The notes: generated from the letters alone by a model not told the origin. Positions 1 to 11,163 are shown, counted from the stretch's first letter. The stretch is DNA of 64,000 bases from Zingiber officinale (GCF_018446385.1 NC_056001.1:8674672-8738671), one strand, 5' to 3'. Numbers and translations: made by a program.

Positions 1-1
1 C

Positions 2-255
2 ACTTCCCACCACTTCGCCGCCCGCATCTCTGCTTCTCAACCTTCAGTCTACTTCCCCATGTGCTTCGACGGCGTCCTTCACAACAACTCTGAGCTCCTA
101 CGTTACTGCAGGAAAAACGCGCAGACTCCCTCAACTTATTCTGCACCGCCACCCTCGACCTCTTCGCCTCCACGCTCGGCCTCCCCGACTACATCTTTTC
201 CTCCCGGCACGGCGGCGCCTCTGACCTCACCTCCTTTCGCCGCCACGCTCTGCAT
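2..255 (+). pseudogene. UGT88-like glycosyltransferase relic (partial, broken)
   Basis: The reading frame from position 2 gives residues such as FAARISASQPSVYF and NNSELLRYCRKNAQ. These line up with the N-terminal third of the intact UGTs downstream (VARVSASHPSISF and NNPQFLQFLSSY). Homology then continues in another frame from about position 125 (NLFCTATLDLFASTLGLPDYIF, then GGASDL), matching FFCTDALEVTAELRLRTHFFF and GASDL. So there is at least one frameshift, and the stretch equivalent to residues 67-90 is mostly missing. No PSPG box follows, and similarity ends near 255. The 5' end lies outside the window. It is more diverged than the four intact genes are from each other, so it is probably an older duplicate. 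Confidence 0.7.
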
Positions 256-538
256 AAAACAGCAGGATAGAGATGAAGGCGGCCTTGTCGTGCTCTGCTT
301 TTTCATATGGAACAAATACAGATCACACACCTTCTTAGCAGCTTCTTTAGTCTATTTAGCTACTAATTAGTTATATCTCCTATGCCACTGAACTTCCTTT
401 GTCACCTCAATGTTGGAAGAAAGAAAACTCCTCAAACTTTTTTTTCTTACAATAAAAAACTACCTACTTTGTACGTTATTGGCTGAGTCCAAAGAAGGCC
501 CTTCGAAGAATAAGACAACTATTAATTATGTATTTCAT

Positions 539-558
539 CGACGTAACTGCTTACGTTG
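539..558 (+). promoter_or_regulatory. ocs/as-1-like palindromic element, UGT copy 1
   Basis: The 20-mer CGACGTAACTGCTTACGTTG matches the ocs-element consensus TGACGTAAGCGCTTACGTCA at 15 of 20 positions, with both ACGT cores in register. Such elements bind TGA-class bZIP factors and drive xenobiotic, salicylate and oxidative-stress responses in GST and UGT promoters (known for the class). It lies about 275-290 bp before the ATG and recurs ahead of UGT copies 2 and 3. Confidence 0.6.
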
Positions 559-745
559 ACTACGTCGATTCAGATCGGAGGACCCAGTTCCGGGTACGGC
601 ACAGTCACACAGCTCACAAGAATAAATAAAACTGGGCCCCATTTTGCTAGAGCAAGCATTTGTTTGATACTCGCCGGCGTCACCCGTGACCCAATTTCAT
701 AATCGGGGAGCAGCACACAAGTTTTGACCAGTTTCTTCATCAGAC

Positions 746-753
746 TATTTAAA
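746..753 (+). promoter_or_regulatory. TATA-like box, UGT copy 1
   Basis: TATTTAAA lies about 80 bp before the ATG. The alignable position in copy 2 is the stronger TATATAAATA. Confidence 0.5.
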
Positions 754-830
754 CAATCGCAAATGCTACAGCCTGTTCGTCTTTCTCTGCTTCATCTACT
801 CCTCCAAAATAAGAACGTAGTTCAAGATCA

Positions 831-2255
831 ATGGCGACGAAGCCGACGGTGGTGTTCTATCCGGTGGACGGCATGGGCCACGTGGTTCCCATGGTCGAGT
901 TGGCCAAGCTCTTCGTCCTCCACGACTTCGCCGCCGCCGTCGTCCTCATGCACTCGCCCTCGAAGCACCCCTCCTTCGACCCCTTCGTCGCCCGAGTTTC
1001 CGCATCCCACCCTTCCATCTCCTTCCACCAGCTCCCGCCTCCGGCGGAATCCGTCGACGACCCATCCGGTCAAATATTCTTTGACTCAGTCAGGCCGAAC
1101 AATCCCCAGTTCCTCCAATTCCTCTCTTCCTATTGCCAGGAATCCGACGTCCGCGCCGTCGTCCTCGACTTCTTCTGCACAGACGCGCTCGAAGTCACCG
1201 CCGAGCTCCGACTCCGAACACACTTCTTCTTCTCATCCGGTGCCTCCGACCTCGCCGTGTTAATCTACCTCCCGACCATGATCGCCACCACGGACGTCAG
1301 TTTCGGAGACCTTGGCGACGCCCCACTTCACTACCCGGGGATGCCCCCCATCCCGGCCTCCCACATGCCCATCCAACTCATGAACCGCGAAACCGTGATG
1401 TTTAAGAAGATGGTGCACATGTTCGGACGCCTACCCGACGCAGACCCTATTCTTATCAACTCCTTCGACCTCCTCGAATCAGAGGCCCTCAAGACTCTTC
1501 GAAGTGGGGCGTGCGTTCCGGGCCGTCGGATGCCGAGTGTCTACTGCGTCGGTCCGTTGGTCGTCGACGGGAGCGGAGATATCGGAGAAAGAAAGGGGGA
1601 AAGGCCCGCGTGCTTGGAGTGGTTGGATGCGCAGCCAAGCGGCAGCGTGATTTTCCTCTGTTTCGGGAGCATGGGTTCGTTCTCGGTGGATCAGCTAGAG
1701 CAGATTGCTACTGGCTTAGAAAGGAGCGGGCAGCGGTTCCTGTGGGTAGTCCGGGCTCCTCCTAGTGGTGAGGGAGTCAATGTGAACCTACATCCGTCGG
1801 AGCCGGACTTGGATGCTCTGCTGCCGGAGGGATTCTTGGAGCGGACCAAGCAGAGGGGGATCGTGGTGAAGTCGTGGGCGCCGCAGGTGGAGGTGCTGAA
1901 TCATGCTGCGGTTGGGGTTTTCGTGACGCACTGCGGGTGGAACTCGACGCTCGAGGCGATCACCGCGGGGGTGGCGATGGTGGCCTGGCCACTGTACGCG
2001 GAGCAGCGATTGAACAAGGTGTTTCTGGTGGATCAGATGAAATTGGCGGTGGCGATGGAGGGGTACGACAGAAAGATGGTGACGGCGGAGGAGGTGGAGA
2101 CGAAGCTAAGGTGGGTGATGGAATCGGAGGGAGGGAAGGAATTGAGGGAGCGGGCGGCGGCGATGAAGGAAAAGGCGGCGGAGGCGATGCGTGAAGGGGG
2201 CTCGTCGAAACTGGCTATGCTGGAAGTGATTGCTAAAGATCTCAAGTCAAACTAG
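831..2255 (+). CDS. UDP-glycosyltransferase, UGT88-like (copy 1, 474 aa)
   Basis: This is a single-exon family-1 glycosyltransferase, expected to transfer a sugar from UDP-sugar to a small phenolic or similar acceptor in the cytosol. The N-terminal acceptor domain holds the catalytic His17 (GMGHVVP) and its partner Asp113 (VVLDFFCTDAL). The PSPG sugar-donor box covers residues 349-392, from WAPQVEVLNH to the final Gln392, and a final Gln is typical of UDP-glucose users. Two features of the box stand out: Val in AVGVFVTHCGW where Gly or Ala is usual, and GVAM in place of the common GVPM. EQRLNKVFLVDQMKLAVAM after the box fits the UGT88 group. Length is normal (470-490 aa). The ATG context ttcaagatcaATGG is shared with the other copies. 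The acceptor cannot be read from sequence. Confidence 0.93.
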   Translation: MATKPTVVFYPVDGMGHVVPMVELAKLFVLHDFAAAVVLMHSPSKHPSFDPFVARVSASHPSISFHQLPPPAESVDDPSGQIFFDSVRPNNPQFLQFLSSYCQESDVRAVVLDFFCTDALEVTAELRLRTHFFFSSGASDLAVLIYLPTMIATTDVSFGDLGDAPLHYPGMPPIPASHMPIQLMNRETVMFKKMVHMFGRLPDADPILINSFDLLESEALKTLRSGACVPGRRMPSVYCVGPLVVDGSGDIGERKGERPACLEWLDAQPSGSVIFLCFGSMGSFSVDQLEQIATGLERSGQRFLWVVRAPPSGEGVNVNLHPSEPDLDALLPEGFLERTKQRGIVVKSWAPQVEVLNHAAVGVFVTHCGWNSTLEAITAGVAMVAWPLYAEQRLNKVFLVDQMKLAVAMEGYDRKMVTAEEVETKLRWVMESEGGKELRERAAAMKEKAAEAMREGGSSKLAMLEVIAKDLKSN

Positions 2256-2257
2256 CG

Positions 2258-2803
2258 TTGACTAAGGAGATAATTTCATGGCCATATTCTCCTTTTCCAC
2301 ATTTGTTTTTTTACCTTCTATCTATCACTTCTATCACAATAAATCCAATTAATCTCACTAACTATTTCTAAAATGAACAATTTAATTTTACGCAAATTTT
2401 TTATTAATCATCAAAATGCATCAAGAAACGCGCACGCGCACGATGAACAATTCAAGAGCACAATCTATGACTTCTATCATAATGACACGGTGATAAAAAA
2501 TGACTATATTCTTCTCCAACATCTATAATAGTGGGGTTTTAATATAATTATAATTACAGATCAATTAAAAAAATGTTTTTAAAAAATCTATTAGTTCGGT
2601 TTATTGTTAGACGATGACACTCCTCATTTCCTCAATAACTTTCGTTTGATCATCAAAGTCTATCAGTTTTCATTTTTTTTATTTTTCTTTTTAAAAATTA
2701 GTTGGTCTTGTTTGCTAATGAAATAAATTATGTATTTTTTCCCCATTGGCACAAAGAAACATTTAATGATGGTCCAATTTGGCGGGCAGGGATCCTTTGA
2801 TCC
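2258..2803. other. AT-rich spacer
   Basis: The first 60 bases are 3' flank shared with the other UGT copies (the gagataatatcatggcgatattctcc type). The remainder is AT-rich and shows no gene or recognisable repeat. Confidence 0.6.
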
Positions 2804-3165
2804 GGCGATCCTATCCGTCGGCGACGAAAACTCCACCGCGATCCTCCACCTCCGCGATCCGCCTGCGAGTTAAACTCCACCGCGATCTCCACCTCTCCTC
2901 TCACGCAGAAGACGAAAACCTCGCTGCACCCTAACTCCACCCTGGACCGGGATTTCCGTGTGCACGCGGACACGCAGCTGCGCAGAAACGCCCCCAAACG
3001 CATAGGAACGCGCCCACAAGTTTCGACCTCCGGCTCCCAGCCCTGCCTTTGACCGGCGACGGCCCACGCTCTGCCGCCGTTAGGACTGATTTCAACTGTG
3101 GATTCTAGCAAGTTTGAGTTTTCCTTTAATTCATTCCTATTTAAAAGCGCTGCAAGTTCAACTTT
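2804..3165 (+). repeat. Left inverted-repeat arm
   Basis: GC-rich arm, pairing with 6183-6543 in reverse orientation. Similarity stops sharply on the outer side near 2804 and fades on the inner side after 3165. It has an open frame on the minus strand, mirrored by the right arm. The conserved reading more likely reflects recent duplication than a gene. Confidence 0.75.
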
Positions 3166-3227
3166 CAGAGCCCTATTCTGCTCCTTTGCATAACCAGGGG
3201 GATTTACCATTTGGACCATGCTTTCAG

Positions 3228-3848
3228 GTGCTTTACGATAGGGACACTGGAAGAAGCAGAGGGTTTGCTTTTGTCACCATGAGCTCTGTGGAAGATTGTG
3301 AACAAGTCATAAACAATCTTGATCGAACTGTAAGGCCCTAACATTTGTAGCAAAATCACACTGATCGATCTTAAACAGTTCAAAATCAAGATAACTGTGT
3401 ACTTATGCTGCCTATTACAGCAATTCGGTGGCAGGACAATGAAGGTGAACTTCGCCGACAAGCCAAAGCCTAAAGAGCCATTGTACCCCGAAACCGAGCA
3501 CAAGCTCTTCGTTGGCAACCTTTCTTGGTCAGTCACCTCGGAGGTCCTGACTGAAGTGTTTCAGGAGCATGGAAATGTGGTTGGGGCACGAGTTCTTTAC
3601 GACGGAGATACAAGTCGGTCTCGGGGCTATGGCTTCCTTTGAAGTTCTCAACGGAATGGTAATCCTCATTAAAGACTTCATGATTCTGAGTAGCAAGCTT
3701 TTAACATCAAAGGAAATACCAATGCATTTGGCAATCCTTACGCTAAGAGTTGTTCAATGACTGCAAACACCTTCATGAGATTCAACTTGTGCAGGAATTA
3801 GACGGTCGGGCATTACGAGTCAGCTTAGCTCTAGGAAAGAAATCCTAA
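3228..3848 (+). pseudogene. Chloroplast-type ribonucleoprotein (tandem RRM) gene fragment with introns
   Basis: Three exon pieces can be read: 3228-3329 ([18 protein letters not shown], the RNP1 of a first RRM), 3421-3658 (GGRTMKVNFADKPKPKEP linker, then HKLFVGNLSWSVTSEVL opening a second RRM, up to RSRGYGF) and 3795-3848 (ELDGRALRVSLALGKKS and a stop). The introns keep gt donors at 3330 and 3659 and ag acceptors at 3420 and 3794, so this is a genomic copy and not a processed cDNA. It lacks the transit peptide and the start of RRM1. In the middle exon the second RRM is shortened and out of frame after GYGF. The family edits and stabilises chloroplast RNA. As it stands it should not make a functional protein. 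Confidence 0.75.
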
Positions 3849-6182
3849 GGAAAAAAAAACAGACAAACAAACAAGAATTGGCCATTGATATTCTGAAGCA
3901 AGGTTCCACTGTCATGAAGAGAAGGTTGGGCATGATGTTGAGCACCCTAATAAGAGGAAACACATCTTGAAGATTTTTTTTTTCATTGAATTTTATCAAG
4001 CATCATGTAATTAAAGTCTTGAACTCTTGTATCAGGTACTTAATAGAACTCATGTAGTTAGAGTTTCAATAAGATGCATTTTTTAATAAAGTAAAATCAA
4101 ACCAAGAAAAATAATCTATGTTTGCTTGTATTTTTCATCCTTGATGCCTTGTTATTCAAAGTTTATTGTGATGCTGAATACTCATATTAAGTAAAAAAGT
4201 AATAATAAAATAGGAAAACTTTCTAAATAATTTTGGCACATTTTGGGTTTGTGAATTGTGGTTTTACAACTTATGGAGCAAGTTCTTAAGTAGTTTTATT
4301 GATGTCTCGCGCGCGCCATTCTCATGCTTCCTAATCCCCATGACATCCTTAGCTATCCTTGTCTTCCCATAAGAATCCCTAGAGAGATGGAACCGTTGTT
4401 TCCTTTGCCTATACTGAAGTTGATTTTGCTAAATCCATTGGCGGTGATAGCTGCAGCTATGACAAGGCCGAATCAACAATGAGGATCAGTTCCCCCTCCT
4501 CACGACCTTGCCTTAACGATCCATTTTTGTTTAGAGACATGTAATAGTATTGTAATAATGTCAAATTGAGTTTAGTTATTAGCTAGAGCCTAGTTTTCTT
4601 TCTAAATCTCAAAGTCACGTAACAAAGCCCTGAAATCTCTATTTCTTGACCTCTCGAACATTATAAAGACTTCCAGAAACTAACAAAATCCCCTTGATTG
4701 CTAGTAGTTGGAAAAGAAAATAAATATCAACATGAATACAGTTTAACCTCACAAAAATTTCACCATTTAATAGGTGAAAAAAAAAAAGAATAGATAATTT
4801 CACGCCTTGGTAATGCTTAGCTTCAAAATTTGTATTCTTCCACCACCAACAGCATCTTCAAAGCTTCTCTAATCTGTTTGATTCCTAATCCAAGTTGGTG
4901 ACTATAAATCGTAACAAGTAGTTTGTCACATGTCATGTCTAAGAACTAGCAAACAGTGTCTAATGGTCGAAGCATTTCATGTTTTGACTCCAGACTGTCT
5001 CCCTGAAAAAAATTAGCAATTACAAGTAGAATACAAAATGGAAGTGAAAAAGAAGAATATCAATTTAGCAATTATAAGTAGAATATAAAAGGGAAGTGAA
5101 AAAGAAGAATATCGCAAAAGCTTGGCATATCTATATAGATGTTGACAGAATAATATAGATGTCTTTAGAAAGACAAGCTTATGATGTGTGAAGGTTAAAC
5201 AAGATGTTTATGATACAAAAGACAATTTTTATCAGGAGAATTCCAATGCAAAGAAAAACTTCATTGTTAAATGCAATTGAGCAGCAACCGTTTAGTTTAG
5301 TGTCAGTTTATGGTTTTTCTGACCAAAGGAATAGATTGAAGAGTAGTGATAAGTTGCCGTTTTGATGTCGAAGTTAACAAGGTAATATGAATCCTGGAAG
5401 TTGAACATGAAAAATGCAATACAAATGAATAGAAAGAAGAAATAATTTTTTTTCTCTATTAGATGGCACTGGTCATTTGGTGCGCTTATATACGAAACAA
5501 ATCTAAGAAGTTAAACCATACATAACCAAGTATTCATTTGGTGCTTTTATGATGATCACATTGAAAGTTAAAACATACATATCCAAGTATTCATTTTGTT
5601 TTTAACTAGAAGTTCAAATCTAAGAATACTCAAAAATCAGCATGAGACTTGAAACATGCATGAGAGTAAAAGGTGAATTCTAGGAATGTAATATCTAGTA
5701 AATAAAAAATGTAAATAAGAATGTCAAATCAATTTGGATGATTTTTAGAAAGAAACACTAAATTTACTCTCAGAAACATCAATCCCAACTGTCTGAAGGA
5801 TCATACTAAAGTTCCTCTATATTTCATTCTCTATATAAGCATATGGATATTGTAATTCTAAACAAGGATGCTGTTAGAGACATTTTAACACACTATTCAT
5901 AAACATGTAAAAGAGAGAGTAATCATGAAATTCAAGTAAAGTAGATTAAGGAAAATAAATTCACTAATGAATTGTTTTGCTACCTATCCTTCTCTGCAAT
6001 TTTATTCCACTACTAGGAGGCTTCTTCTTTACATAGGAGCTATTCCAATTCCCTCCATCTTGTGCATAGTAATCCATTGGGTAACCTGTATGTGCATCAC
6101 TTTTACAGTTGCAATCCGATAACTTAGGCTTGCAATTATGAGAACAGGAGCAACTCTCTTCTTTACAACTCGCAGTGCTTTT

Positions 6183-6543
6183 AAAGTTGAACTCGCAGCG
6201 CTTTTAAATAGGAATGAATTAAAGGAAAACTCAAACTTGCTAGAATCCACAGTTGAAATCAGTTCTAAAGGCGATAGAGCGTGGGCCGCTGTTGGTCGAG
6301 GGCAGGGCTGGGCGTCGGAGGTCGAAACTTGTGGGCGCGTTCCTATGCCTTTGGGGGCGTTTCTGCGCAGCTGCGTGTCCGCGTGCACGCGGAAATCCCG
6401 GTCCAGGGTGGAGTTAGGGCGCGGCGAGGTTTTCGTCTTCTGCGTGAGAGGAGAGGTGGGGATCGTGGTGGAGTTTAACTCGCAGGCGGATCGCGGAGGT
6501 GGAGGATCGCGGTGGAGTTTTCGTCGTCGGCGGATAGGATCGC
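6183..6543 (-). repeat. Right inverted-repeat arm
   Basis: Inverted copy of 2804-3165. Just inside it, a weaker continuation (around 6135-6180) still resembles the sequence inside the left arm. Confidence 0.75.
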
Positions 6544-6710
6544 GAGAGTTAGGGCAACTCGCTGCCAACTCTGGGGTTTTTGTCGGGAGAGGGGTTCCTG
6601 TGTGCACGTGATGTGCACGTGAAAACCTTTTATACACTTTTTTTGTGGTTCAGGGTGGTCCAAGAAAATTTGGTCCAAAGTATCCGCTCCCCCAATTTAG
6701 TCTCCTGGGT

Positions 6711-6966
6711 GCGGATCTTCTAGTTCGTAAAGACTGGATCAATTCATTGTCCAGCCTTTACATTGGTGGAGGATAATACCCCCCAACTATTAACATGTGG
6801 GGGTCATTACCTCCCACCAATCCCCTTGTCCCGGTCAAAGAACGGACCAGGACAAGGGGACAGAGGATCTGGTCCCAGGGGCGGATCCTCTAGTCTGTAA
6901 AGACTGGGTCAATCTATGGTCCAATTTTTATATTGATGGGAGACAATAACCTCCCACCTGTTAACT
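6711..6966. repeat. Short direct repeat with internal hairpin
   Basis: A block of about 85 bp at 6711-6794 (beginning gcggatcttctagttcgtaa) returns at 6881-6966 (gcggatcctctagtctgtaa). Between them, about 6820-6860, CCCCTTGTCCCGGTC pairs with GACCAGGACAAGGGG. It looks like a piece of an unnamed dispersed repeat. Confidence 0.55.
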
Positions 6967-7376
6967 ATCTCTAAGTGAATAGTTAGTGGGCTAGATTCTC
7001 TCTTGAAGGATTATATAAAAATGGATGAAAGTAAATGAAAGAAGATAGTTATTTCTTTTTTACCAGTCAAGATCACTATTCTCCCCAAACTCATTTACCT
7101 TTGTGTATTTATTTTCTTCTTTATTTTTCCATCTCATTGGAATTAACTTGGTGTCGTGGTGGTCGCACTGGTAGAGTTGGCTAGCCTTAACATCTTTTAA
7201 ATCTCATGCCGCTGGATCTGGATCTTAGAGGAGGTGATCGAAGCTCTGGGAAGGAGGAACTCTCGTGCAATTAGGTTTTGAATTTCTAGGTATATCAGAC
7301 GTCCACATAATTTGAATCATATGTGATATCAAACCATCTGTCAGGACTCATACGCTTCCCGGATTTACTCGGGTCA

Positions 7377-7697
7377 TTAGGGCATCTCCAATTATTAGAG
7401 TTCTAAATGAATTTTTTTTTAAGATCCCAATATGCCACATCAACAATATGAAAGCTCATTGAAATATCTTCAATAGTTAAAGCTCTAAATGAGTTTTCTT
7501 ATGATCCAATCCATAGCATGAGTTGCATGACTTTATACATATTACATCAAATTCGAGACAAAAGAGTAAGTTTGTGTTTTCACTATTACTCTTAAACTAC
7601 AAACCTCAAACCTCACCTCTACAGTGGTTCAAAATTTTTTATTCAACTTTTTAGATTTTACAAACCTCTTTTAAACTTTACATTGGAGATACCCTTA
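7377..7697. mobile_element. Tourist-like (PIF/Harbinger) MITE
   Basis: The 315-bp element at 7380-7694 begins GGGCATCTCCAAT and ends ATTGGAGATACCC, a near-perfect 13-bp terminal inverted repeat. It is flanked on both sides by TTA (7377-7379 and 7695-7697), the target duplication typical of Tourist elements. It has no coding capacity. The sequence on either side (cggatttactcgggtcat and gtgagaattttcataggct) reads as one interrupted repeat. Confidence 0.85.
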
Positions 7698-8765
7698 GTG
7701 AGAATTTTCATAGGCTAGACCAATCGACTAGTTCAAACTAATGGATATTACTAAAATTAAAGTATGAATTATAATTACTATAACCTCAAAGGATATTTTT
7801 TTTAGAAAAAAAGTAAAGGTAAATGGGATGATAAATAAAAAGGATTATTTTTTTATTTCAATAAATGGATGTCTTTTTCAACTTTTATCCTTAGACTTTG
7901 TTTATTTAGGAGGAGGTGGAGGAGGGAAATAAAAAATATGAGAAGATTTTTATGGTGCATTTTTTTTTTTTATTTTAAACGGATGAATTATTTTTTCCCT
8001 TTTTATTTATTTGATGGATAAACGGATTTAGAAATTCAGATATTTGAGAAATTCAGATATTTGATGGATAAACGGATTTAGAAATTCATCCTTTTATTTA
8101 CTTAAGAGACTAACAGATTTATAAATCCGTCGTCGAATCAATTTTTGATCATGATGTGACAGTCTAATTCATAGGGCGTCACGTGTAATCAAGAGATCAA
8201 TATAACAAATGAGGTGGTAGTAAAGATTAAGAACGAGGAAGTGTGATACATCCCTCGGGTAATGATAAAAAATCGATCGGGAGTGGATAATTTACTCATC
8301 AAAAAAATCTTATAATTTCTAAGTCTTATGAAGTGAGTTTAGAATCAGAGTAAATGCTCGGCGCTCCGATATTTTTTCTATGTTTTGAAAAATTATGTCA
8401 TAATTGGAGATCTTGTCAACTCAAGGCATGGGCATTCCACCATATCGAGAGGCAAACTACTGACTCATCGCTTGATATAATGACTGTATTAACTTGATAC
8501 ATTATGAAAGCTTATATTAAATGTCCAACCTTATTTATTTTTAATATTTATTATGGATTTAATAAGGAAAAAAGAATTAAATTGTTAATTATGCATATTT
8601 ATTATGTTGTCATCCATCCCAGTCTTATTAAAATTTTAGAAAAAAATAATTATTTTTTATAATTAATGAATCAATAATTTATTCATTAATTTTTTATAAT
8701 AAATATATCTTCATAAACGAGGAAGATGAAAGGATGAGAAAGACGCGTATAAAAGAATAACAATA
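7698..8765. other. AT-rich spacer with a small tandem duplication
   Basis: No gene is visible. A 29-bp unit (gatggataaacggatttaga core) occurs twice, near 8010-8038 and 8061-8089. The rest is AT-rich filler. Confidence 0.5.
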
Positions 8766-9561
8766 AGGGTACGTTTGGTTCGGAGTTATTCTTGATAACC
8801 TTGGTTATCCATCCAAGGTTATCAATAAAAATCTTGTTTGGTTTAGGTATTCGATGATTCCCAAATAATGTTCCATGCCCGACACGTCAGCAAAAGGGTC
8901 ATGTAGCCCGGAATCGGAAAACCTAAAAAAACTAAGGTTTTTCTTAATTTCGGAGTTAACGAATTTTTTTTACCAAAAATACCTTCCAATAAGAAAAAAT
9001 ATTAAAAAAAAAAGAGAAAAAAAATGTAAAAAAATATAAAAAAATATTTTAAAAAATTTAAAATTTTAATTTTTTAAAAAATAAATAATTTTTAAAAAAA
9101 TAAAAAATTTAAAAATTTAAAAAATGTTAAAAAAATTTACAAATTTTAAAAATTTTTAAAAAATTATAAAATTTTAAAAATAAAATAAATAAATAAAAAT
9201 TAAAATTTAAAAAATGTAAAAATATAAATAATATAAAAATATAAAAACATTAAAAAATAAAAAAACACATAAAAAAGTAAAAAAATATACAAGAAAAATA
9301 AAAGTAAAAAAATATTAAAAAAATAAATAATAATAATAATAATATTATTATGTATAGTTAGTTTTGTAACTGAGGGTAATACGGTAAAATATTAAAGTAG
9401 GGTATTCATTAAAACATTCAAACAAACAAATTTTTGTTGCATTACCTACGTTAAACCAAACAACATTTGGTTATGTTTTATTCCCTATAACCTTGGTTAC
9501 GTGATTATCTGGTAATCACATAACTAAGATTATACATGATGACTTGAATCAAACGTACCCT
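8766..9561. mobile_element. TIR element with A-rich core (non-autonomous DNA transposon)
   Basis: The ends AGGGTACGTTTGGTTC and GAATCAAACGTACCCT are inverted copies with one mismatch. Weaker matching extends to about 43 bp (GATAACCTTGGTTAT against TATAATCTTAGTTAT). ATA lies on both sides (8763-8765 and 9562-9564) as a candidate 3-bp target duplication. The element is 796 bp and has no ORF of note. The centre, about 8985-9345, is almost wholly A and T with a strong excess of A on the + strand. Confidence 0.7.
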
Positions 9562-9639
9562 ATAATAATAAAACAAAATAAAATTAGCTAGAAAAAACTC
9601 TATGATCTATTTATGGCTACAATAATAGTCTACTCCTTT

Positions 9640-10470
9640 ATTAGCACACCAGTGAGGCAATCCTGAGGACCTCGAGCACGATCAGATAATTTTTTTTTTC
9701 GTTCTTTCAAATCAGATGGAAAACAATTTTCTTCCTTTCCTCTGACGTTGCCTTCAAAACCAAATTTCCATACTCCCCGCCACAAGCCCTTGTAGCCATG
9801 GTCGTCAAGTTCCCGTTCGTCCCTCCCCCAGGCCTCAATCCCACATCGACGGCGAGAGAAGGAAGCGGAGACGCCCCTACGACACGTGGAACGAGCCGTA
9901 GAAATAGCGCAGTGCATGGCGGGATCACCATATACTGAGGCAACGATGGCGGTTGGCCTCCTCCAGATGGAGGAGAGCCTCGCCTAATGGAAGTCTCTCA
10001 ACAAGGAGCAAGAGGTGCCCTCGGGGTCCTCGAGGGCGAACGCGAGGTCGCTCACGATCTTCAGCAACTCCGTCGCGATCCTATCGAACACCTCCCCAAG
10101 CCTCCTCGCCCTCTTCCTCTTCTTCTCGGCAAGTCCGGTAGAGGACTAGACACTGCTCCCCGCATTGTTATCCGTCTGAGGCTTCTCGCCGCCACCTCTC
10201 CCTCGTTTCTCTTCGATGGGTTAGAGTCGAGGCGTGAAAGATCTTTCCCGTAGCGTCTCTGGGCTTCGAGATCGTCGGCTTTGTTGGCGCGGTGGGAGGA
10301 GAAGAGGCGGTCCGCCACGGGATCTTCTCTTACTTAGTGAGAAGTTTCTTGACGGAGCTCTCGATGTAGCCCTGGAAGTGATGGCGACCGAAGCGCAGGC
10401 CGCGCTTGGACCAGTGCGCCTCGTTGCCCCACGAGAGAAGGTATCCAAGACAGGTATCGACCGTTCGTCA
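9640..10470 (-). other. Unidentified GC-rich segment, possible decayed gene
   Basis: This island stands out from its AT-rich surroundings and is GC-rich like coding DNA. On the minus strand, pieces such as EVFDRIATELLKIVSDLAFA and LFSSHRANKADDLEAQRRYG look protein-like, but they lie in different frames and are cut by stops. No family is recognised. It could be a decayed host gene or a fragment carried by a transposon. Confidence 0.3.
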
Positions 10471-10479
10471 TGATGATTA

Positions 10480-10700
10480 TAAAAGATGAATACGTTTGTC
10501 AATAACGTCTCCGTCAATATATTTCAAGATCAATACAAAGAAAATAAATTACGAACGATTACTAGTATTTGGAATAATGACTAACAAATAAAGGAGACGT
10601 TTACCTCAATTTTATCTAAATTCAAATCCTAAATTTCATGATAACAATTATTAAACTCATCCTCTAATTATTAGACTCATCCGAGAGGATAGATATTATT
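10480..10700 (-). mobile_element. SINE-like repeat, copy 1 (degraded)
   Basis: This stretch aligns with 16640-16850 over about 200 bp (for example aatgactaacaaataaagga against agtgactagcacataaagga). It is the more decayed copy, and the tRNA-like box region survives only in part. Confidence 0.5.
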
Positions 10701-11012
10701 AAATGAATCACCCCCGCTCATCATCCGACAATATATATTTTTCTTTTCTCTCTCTTTAAAATACATTTCTTTTCTCTCTTATTTCTCTTACTTTTCCGAT
10801 CATCAATTCTGTTCTTCTCTTTTTCCATCTTTGGAAGGAGACTTCTTTGGAAGAGCCTTAATTATTTGATTAGAAATATGGTTCTTGAGCCCTATATTTA
10901 GTAATCCATTACATTTAACTTAATTTAATATGATGTATCTTTTAAATCCGTTAAAATATATATAATTATAAATTTTCACTTTAAATGTCAAACTGTTGAC
11001 TTATTGTCTCTT

Positions 11013-11032
11013 CGACGTAACTGCTTACGTTG
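11013..11032 (+). promoter_or_regulatory. ocs/as-1-like element, UGT copy 2
   Basis: CGACGTAACTGCTTACGTTG is identical over all 20 bases to the element ahead of copy 1. It lies about 213-232 bp before the ATG. Confidence 0.6.
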
Positions 11033-11163
11033 AATTCGTTGTACCGATTCAGCAGCGCAGAAAATTCACTTCCAACATCCAGTGCACTTGCTCATCTTTG
11101 CTACTACTGCATGCGTCACGCGTGATCCAGTTGCAGACGACTTGACCAACTTCATCATCCGAT

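Larger units (their letters stand above)
366..830 (+). promoter_or_regulatory. Upstream region of UGT copy 1
   Basis: This is non-coding DNA before the first intact UGT. It contains the ocs-like element at 539-558, a further ACGT core at 562-565 and a TATA-like box at 746-753, each listed separately. The last 110 bases resemble the same stretch ahead of the other three UGT genes, so the duplicated unit included its promoter. Confidence 0.6.
2804..6543. mobile_element. Long inverted-repeat element carrying gene fragments (Pack-MULE-like candidate)
   Basis: Two arms of about 361 bp, at 2804-3165 and 6183-6543, are inverted copies of each other with only scattered differences. They enclose about 3 kb that includes exon and intron pieces of an RRM gene. 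Long terminal inverted repeats around captured host-gene fragments are the signature of Pack-MULEs. I could not find the expected 9-bp target duplication beside the arm ends, so the exact ends are uncertain. An inverted duplication of a host promoter region is the main alternative. A second coding-looking stretch lies near 4370-4510, with no recognised family. Confidence 0.5.

Noticed and set aside
2728-3219. 163-residue minus-strand frame in the left inverted-repeat arm, with a mirrored frame at 6138-6611
   Set aside because: The two frames match because the DNA arms are recent inverted copies. The composition is Arg/Gly-rich without domains, and the frame runs against the captured RRM exons.
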